Part shown: positions 59,467 through 64,000 of the stretch, in pieces
Position numbering within the stretch: position 1 is the stretch's first letter
How the letters are laid out: the number at the start of each line of letters is the position of its first letter
Origin: Mugil cephalus
Lineage: Eukaryota > Chordata > Actinopteri > Mugiliformes > Mugilidae
Direction: 5' to 3'
Assembly (NCBI RefSeq): GCF_022458985.1
Contig: NC_061775.1
Location: forward strand, 25,502,319 to 25,566,318
DNA length: 64,000 nt
Notes under the pieces: generated by a model
Told to the model about the DNA's origin: nothing
The model's input: the letters and a program-made list of their open reading frames with translations, nothing else
The model's database searches: none
Translations under genes and position numbers: made by a program

Positions 59467-62400
59467 TTAGGCCCCTCTGGCTAACGCCTGCCTGTTCTCG
59501 TCGCAGCTCTTCTTCTCCTTCTTGTCGTGGGTGGTCCTGGTCTGGCTTTGACACAGGTCCTGGACCACTTTGGACTTGAGGAAGCGCCTGTAGGAGTCTT
59601 TCTCCATCAAGGTGTAGATCATCTTCTGGGCCTCGTCGAAACAGGACGGGCAGGCGTTCTCCATGTTCTGCCGCGTCTCGTCTCGGGTCACCGCGTCCAA
59701 GTTCACCTTGAGTTACAGAGAATGAGAGGAAGGAAGAGCGTGAGGTGTTGAGGATAAATCCGTCCAAAATTGCCAAGAAAGAAAGGAAAACGTGCCTTTT
59801 CTTTGCTAAATAATTGTGAAATAATCCTCAGTGGGAATATTACCGACATCAATCAAACACAAGCATTTAAATAAGCAAAGACAGATTTTGGCGTCGCACT
59901 GAGAACAATACGGGAAAAATGTTGGGAAAACATCATGAAGCAAACAAACACTTTAAACTGGGTCAGGCAGACGAATTACATTTTATTGATGCAGCGGCAC
60001 GTACGACTTCAGTGAGGAGAATACTTGAAGTGAATGGTGACTAAGCGCATTTCTTGCCTATTTCTGTAGATACAAAAAACGGCAACAAAGAATTCACAAC
60101 AAACAACACGTCATTTGCATCCGGGGGAAAAAGCCGCACCTGAATGCACCACGAAGATTACATCCGACATGCAGCTAATGCATATGTGAATGGAACTAAC
60201 TCCACGCCAGCAGGTGGCAGTAGCCGGTATTTGTCTATCAAATTTGGAAACTGGAAAGGCTACTATGAAGTGGGAAAGCTAGGAAAAGATAGGAAATATC
60301 ATCCAGAGCTGGTTCATCTTTGATGATCATGTAGTTGTGACAATATTTGTGTATATGAATGTTCACTGGGTTCGCTAAGCTGATCAGCTCATTCACGGAC
60401 GCACTCCGCTAAATAGCTGCTGACGGAGGTCGAACAAGTGGCCGGGGTGCAGATGCTAGCGGCCTCAGGTGGCCAGAAACTGGTCAAACCAAAGAGCAAC
60501 AGGCTCCGTTGAGTACATACTTTAATTTAAGTTCAATTTTCATCAGGTGGACTAATTAATTTTCATCGATTCTACTCGTCCCCTCTTTCCCTTTGGATTA
60601 TGAAGATGATCGGTCATATTATCTTTATTATTCATATTATTCAAGGGCATATTCAGTCACAATTAACTTAAGTATTCTCCACACTGAAAAGGAAGACGCA
60701 CTTGCATTAATAAAACATAGTAGGTGAGTTTTTGGCCTCTAAGTATTTTCTGTTGTTACATTTTCCTCATACTTTGTTGACTCTTTATGTATCACTGGTG
60801 TCGCCGTGTAAAAATCATTACCTCCTTAGGAGCATCTGCCTCCACATATTGCTGGTAGATCTGCTTGGCTCTGGTCGCTAGCTTGGAAGGAGCAGTCTTC
60901 CTGTAGTCCTCGCAAGCCGTCCAGAAGTCCATGTTTTCCTCGCTGAACTCTGACTTGAGGAAACTGGTGAAGACCGTGCGACCAGCTAACACAGGGGAAA
61001 AAAACGAAATATGCCACATTTTAACATACTATACATACACTGTCATGCCCTGCCCACTTGATTTCTTACTTCATGTCTCCTAGATGAAACATTTTGTCAT
61101 TTGTATTGGATCCTAATTTCTGACCAATCAATCAGGATCACAATATTTCAGAAACATAAGTAATTGTTACAAGACGATGGCATCAGATATGGTGCATTTT
61201 AAGCAGTGTGCCCGAGGACTTCTAATAAATTGGTTTACTGCACAACCCAGAATGTCAACTGAGCTGTTATATTAGAAAAGAAAATAATGATCTAGAGGTG
61301 ATGATCGTCTCCCGTCTTTTCATTTCCGGTAATTGACCCAGTTTAATGGACGTGCAAGGGTACAAATAGACCTGAGCACTTGGGAAAAAAAAAAAATAAT
61401 CTAGCAGCGATAACGCTTCCTGTCTCTTCATTTCAAGTAATCGAACCAGTTAATGGAAGCGCGGAATACGAATAGATCTGCTCCGCGCGACAAAGAGGAC
61501 GGAGAGAATCGGCCGCTGAGGTCACTATACGATAAACAGGAGGAGCCCGGGCCAATGAGAACGCACAGATGTCGTTGGGAAGGCGGAAGGAACCCGTGAC
61601 GATGCTGGAGGTCATGGAACGCAGCAGTTCAGATCTCAGCGGGTTCCCGTGAGGCCATTGCTCCTCTTTTTCCTCTTTTTTTTTTTTTATTTTTTTTTTA
61701 TTTGCACACAGTGTGATTCTCAAAGGGTTTATGCACAAGCATATACACACACTAGACACTCTGCACTGGTCAGCTCGCCCTCGGGGGCCGTTAAGTAGTG
61801 CCTGATGACACGTAGCAGAGAAGCAGAGCATGAGAATACGTCGAGGTTAGCGTGTTAGCGTGTTAGCGTCCCAGACGAGCCTCCTTAGCTTCCTTTGAAC
61901 ACTGGAATCGCAGTAACGAGCTCAGCCAGGTGAATCTCCTCAATGAGGATGCGCTCCGTTTCCGTTTGCGTACTTTCACACTAAATCGGCATTTCGATAA
62001 AGTCAGAACCTTGCTGGCAAACATTAGCGAGAAATGCGAAGGTCGACCCCTTGCGCAACGAGATTCCCATGACTGCAGCACCGTCATGTCACTCGAGGAT
62101 AATTATTTTGTGCTTTGAACTTTATTTTCTTTCCATAAGCCCAGAGAGACTCTTTTTTTTTTCGCTGAGAACTAATGAAGCACCTTCCTCGCAGTCTGTG
62201 CCAACATAATTCGGATCACGTAGAGCCCTCGTTAGCCTCGTTCTGGTTCGGGTTCGGCCCTTTTTAGGAGGGGGAAAAAGTGATGACACTCACTGTTGCT
62301 GCTCATCACGTGACTGAAGGACTCCTTCCACTTCTCCACCTCGGCCGCATTAGGCACCCTGTGACAAAGAAGAAGACATTAAACACATATTTCTATCTAT

Positions 62401-63903
62401 GTGTAATTCCTGATTTTGTGTAGAACCATGAAGAAACCAGAAACAGATAACTATGAGTTTTTTTTTTTTTCGTGAATTGAAGCAGCAGCTCATCCAGATC
62501 CCGTCTGCACCAGTTCAATGATCAAAAATGACGGTATATCTAATTATGTCCGCATGCGTCATCTGACATTTACCAGGCGAAACCTCCACTTCAACAATGC
62601 TTTTGCCAGTGATTGTATTACCTTAGTAACAGCAGCAGTAACGAGAGCACTTTAAAACACATGATCTATAAACATCTGTTGAATTATGTGTGTAAATACG
62701 CAAGGACTCCACGGGGAGAGAAACGGTCTGTCTGTGTCGTGCAGGAGGTGAGTGATGCCGCCGCGAAACAGTCGTACAGCAGGGAAAGTCAATATTGATT
62801 ACCTATGACTGTTTCTGGATGGGTTGCATGGAAAGGTCAGGCCAAGTGCCGCGGGGCTGGCGCTGACGTTTCTGTCAGCAGCTCAGGACCAAAGACGCGT
62901 GGATTCGCTCAGTTCCAGAGTTTAAACTCACACGGAAATTATGATAATGAAAATGTTTTGCATGAAATGTCCAGCTGAGCTCATCAGGGAAAGCGTCACC
63001 TCCATTTCTCCAAACACAGCTCAGACAAAAAAATCCCTCAACTCATCCAACGGCTCATTCAGAGACTCGTCAATACTGAGCGTCTGCGTCTCGGACTCGG
63101 CTACCAGCCGTGAATTTTTTCCACCTCTAACACGGGGAGACTGTGTTAGAGCCTTTCAGCTGCTGAGAGTCAAACACCACGTCCCTGGTCATTTTTCAGA
63201 TTTGTTGAGTCACTGATTAATACTGATTAATTAATTGCTGTGTGTCCAAACCTCAGGAACAAACACATAATGAGCTCGAACTTAATTAAGGTTGATAAAA
63301 AAGTAATTAGGCATAAAATTTCTCAGTTAATAACACACGTGCCACGATTATTTTTCCCTGCACATGCAGCTCTTCCACGTGGAAATGCAATTCGTCCTAA
63401 TGCGAGATAAACAAGTTGTGTTCTATTTGTGGTGCAGAGGTTCAACGACATAAACACATATATCAAACTGAACATCCGTTCTTCTGACCTCTTTGCAGCA
63501 GCAGCAGCAGCAGCAGCAGCGGAGGCGGCGGTGGAAGCCTTCTCCTTCACCTGCTTCTGATCCACCGACTGGGGTTCGGGCTTCTGGAGTAAGAAGCTTA
63601 TCTTGTGCTTGATGTCTTTGGCGCTGTGGGGGAGCCAGATGGGAGGAAAGTGAGTGGAATGCATTCAGCTCTACAATATCTTCACAAAGACTGGAAAACA
63701 AGTGGGCGGCAGGATCGTTTTTCTACATTCATCTGTTGATTTCCTTCCAGTTACTGGTTTAAAACATCAGCTATTTTACTTAAAACCAAAGGATACATTT
63801 AAAAAAAATGCAAAAACATTTCACTGCAGTTATTTCTGCAGAAACCACACTGTGCTTACCTTTTCAAGCATGTTGCGGGGAGTGTTGCGAGTCCTTTACA
63901 CAT
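59467..63903 (-). CDS. rgs4: Regulator of G-protein signalling 4
   Basis: Five coding exons on the - strand: 63903-63860, 63623-63489, 62358-62294, 60985-60822 and 59706-59467; 215 aa, against 205 in human RGS4. The start [20 protein letters not shown] and the [12 protein letters not shown] and [13 protein letters not shown] motifs are characteristic of RGS4. The N-terminal helix has Cys2 and Cys12 for palmitoylation and the Cys N-degron. The RGS domain (about 74-190) keeps Glu98-Asn99, Trp103, Cys106 (human Cys95), Asn150, Asp173 and Arg177. Differences: exon 2 encodes nine alanines (50-58) from a GCT repeat; exon 4 is one codon shorter than in its two paralogues; and the SHECGL cysteine of human RGS4 is Thr82. 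The protein is a GTPase activator for Gi/Gq alpha, chiefly in neurons and heart in mammals. It is transcribed toward rgs5. Confidence 0.96.
61281..61483. repeat. Imperfect tandem duplication in rgs4 intron 3
   Basis: Two units about 110 bp apart (61281-61375 and 61391-61483) share TAATGATCTAG/TAATCTAG, GTCTTTTCATTTC/GTCTCTTCATTTC, AATTGACCCAGTTTAATGGA/AATCGAACCAGTTAATGGA and AAATAGACCTG/GAATAGATCTG in order. An A-run separates them. It does not touch any exon. Confidence 0.65.
63496..63521 (-). repeat. rgs4: Coding trinucleotide repeat (poly-alanine) in rgs4 exon 2
   Basis: Eight GCT codons plus one GCA encode Ala50-Ala58, ending seven bases before the exon 2 donor side of the junction. The tract lies in the linker between the amphipathic helix and the RGS domain. 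Length variation would alter only the linker. Confidence 0.85.
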
Positions 63904-64000
63904 GGTCGAATGCTAAAGATCCAAAATTCAGGCGCTGTTGTTGTAAATGACAGCAGGGAGCAAACGTCGCGGCGAGCGGCAGAGTTTTTATGGCAGCGTC
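63904..64000 (-). promoter_or_regulatory. rgs4: 5' UTR and TATA-like box of rgs4, cut by the window end
   Basis: On the - strand, CATAAAAA (63992-63985) is a TATA-like box about 82 bp before the ATG. Transcription start is expected near 63960. Any CCAAT box, as seen for the two paralogues, would fall beyond the window. Confidence 0.55.

Noticed and set aside
59462..59776. 104-codon frame overlapping the last exon of rgs4 in another frame
   Set aside because: It runs through the acceptor site into the intron; the in-frame exon reads clear RGS4 sequence instead.
1..64000. tRNA, rRNA, CRISPR or operon-type structures
   Set aside because: No convincing cloverleaf, array or operon was seen. The DNA is eukaryotic with spliced genes.

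Overview
The window is vertebrate nuclear DNA, most probably from a teleost fish. The evidence is intron-split genes with GT-AG junctions, vertebrate R4-family RGS proteins, and many degraded transposons of kinds common in fish: Tc1-like elements, THAP/ISL2EU-like elements, L2-like and L1-like LINE tails, and hAT-type MITEs. All family assignments come from reading the sequence; no search was run.

Three protein genes can be supported, and all encode small R4-type regulators of G-protein signalling. An RGS16-like gene lies on the + strand (start codon 3583, stop 4763; 187 aa). rgs5 lies on the + strand (27367 to 34717; 183 aa). rgs4 lies on the - strand (63903 to 59467; 215 aa). Each has five coding exons with the same four intron positions and phases, and each begins Met-Cys-Lys-Gly-Leu-Ala followed by an amphipathic helix. 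Each keeps most of the RGS-domain residues that contact G-alpha. They are therefore tandem or inverted duplicates of one ancestral gene. The rgs5 to rgs4 convergent arrangement matches the human RGS4/RGS5 pair on 1q23. The products are expected to be membrane-associated GTPase-activating proteins for Gi/Gq alpha subunits, and the Met-Cys start makes all three candidate substrates of the oxygen/NO-sensitive Cys/Arg N-degron pathway.

Layout: 1-3.4 kb is intergenic with repeats and a local duplication. 3.4-5.35 kb is the RGS16-like gene with a TATA and inverted-CCAAT promoter. 5.35-27.2 kb is a 22 kb intergenic region holding a THAP transposon remnant, LINE 3' ends, a dead Tc1 transposase copy and shorter Tc1 relics, with a repeat-poor stretch at about 20.3-23.3 kb that could hold regulatory DNA. 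27.2-34.8 kb is rgs5, whose 3' UTR might extend to about 37.6 kb. 37.6-58.2 kb is intergenic, again rich in LINE, MITE and LTR-like remnants, a large hairpin and an AT microsatellite. 58.2-64 kb is rgs4, whose core promoter is cut by the window end.

I found no RNA genes, CRISPR arrays or convincing novel multi-gene system. The items most worth following are the three-gene Cys-N-degron cluster with shared promoter layout, the divergent RGS core of the first gene, two trinucleotide tracts (one in the rgs5 promoter, one coding poly-alanine in rgs4), and several transposon copies with readable ends.
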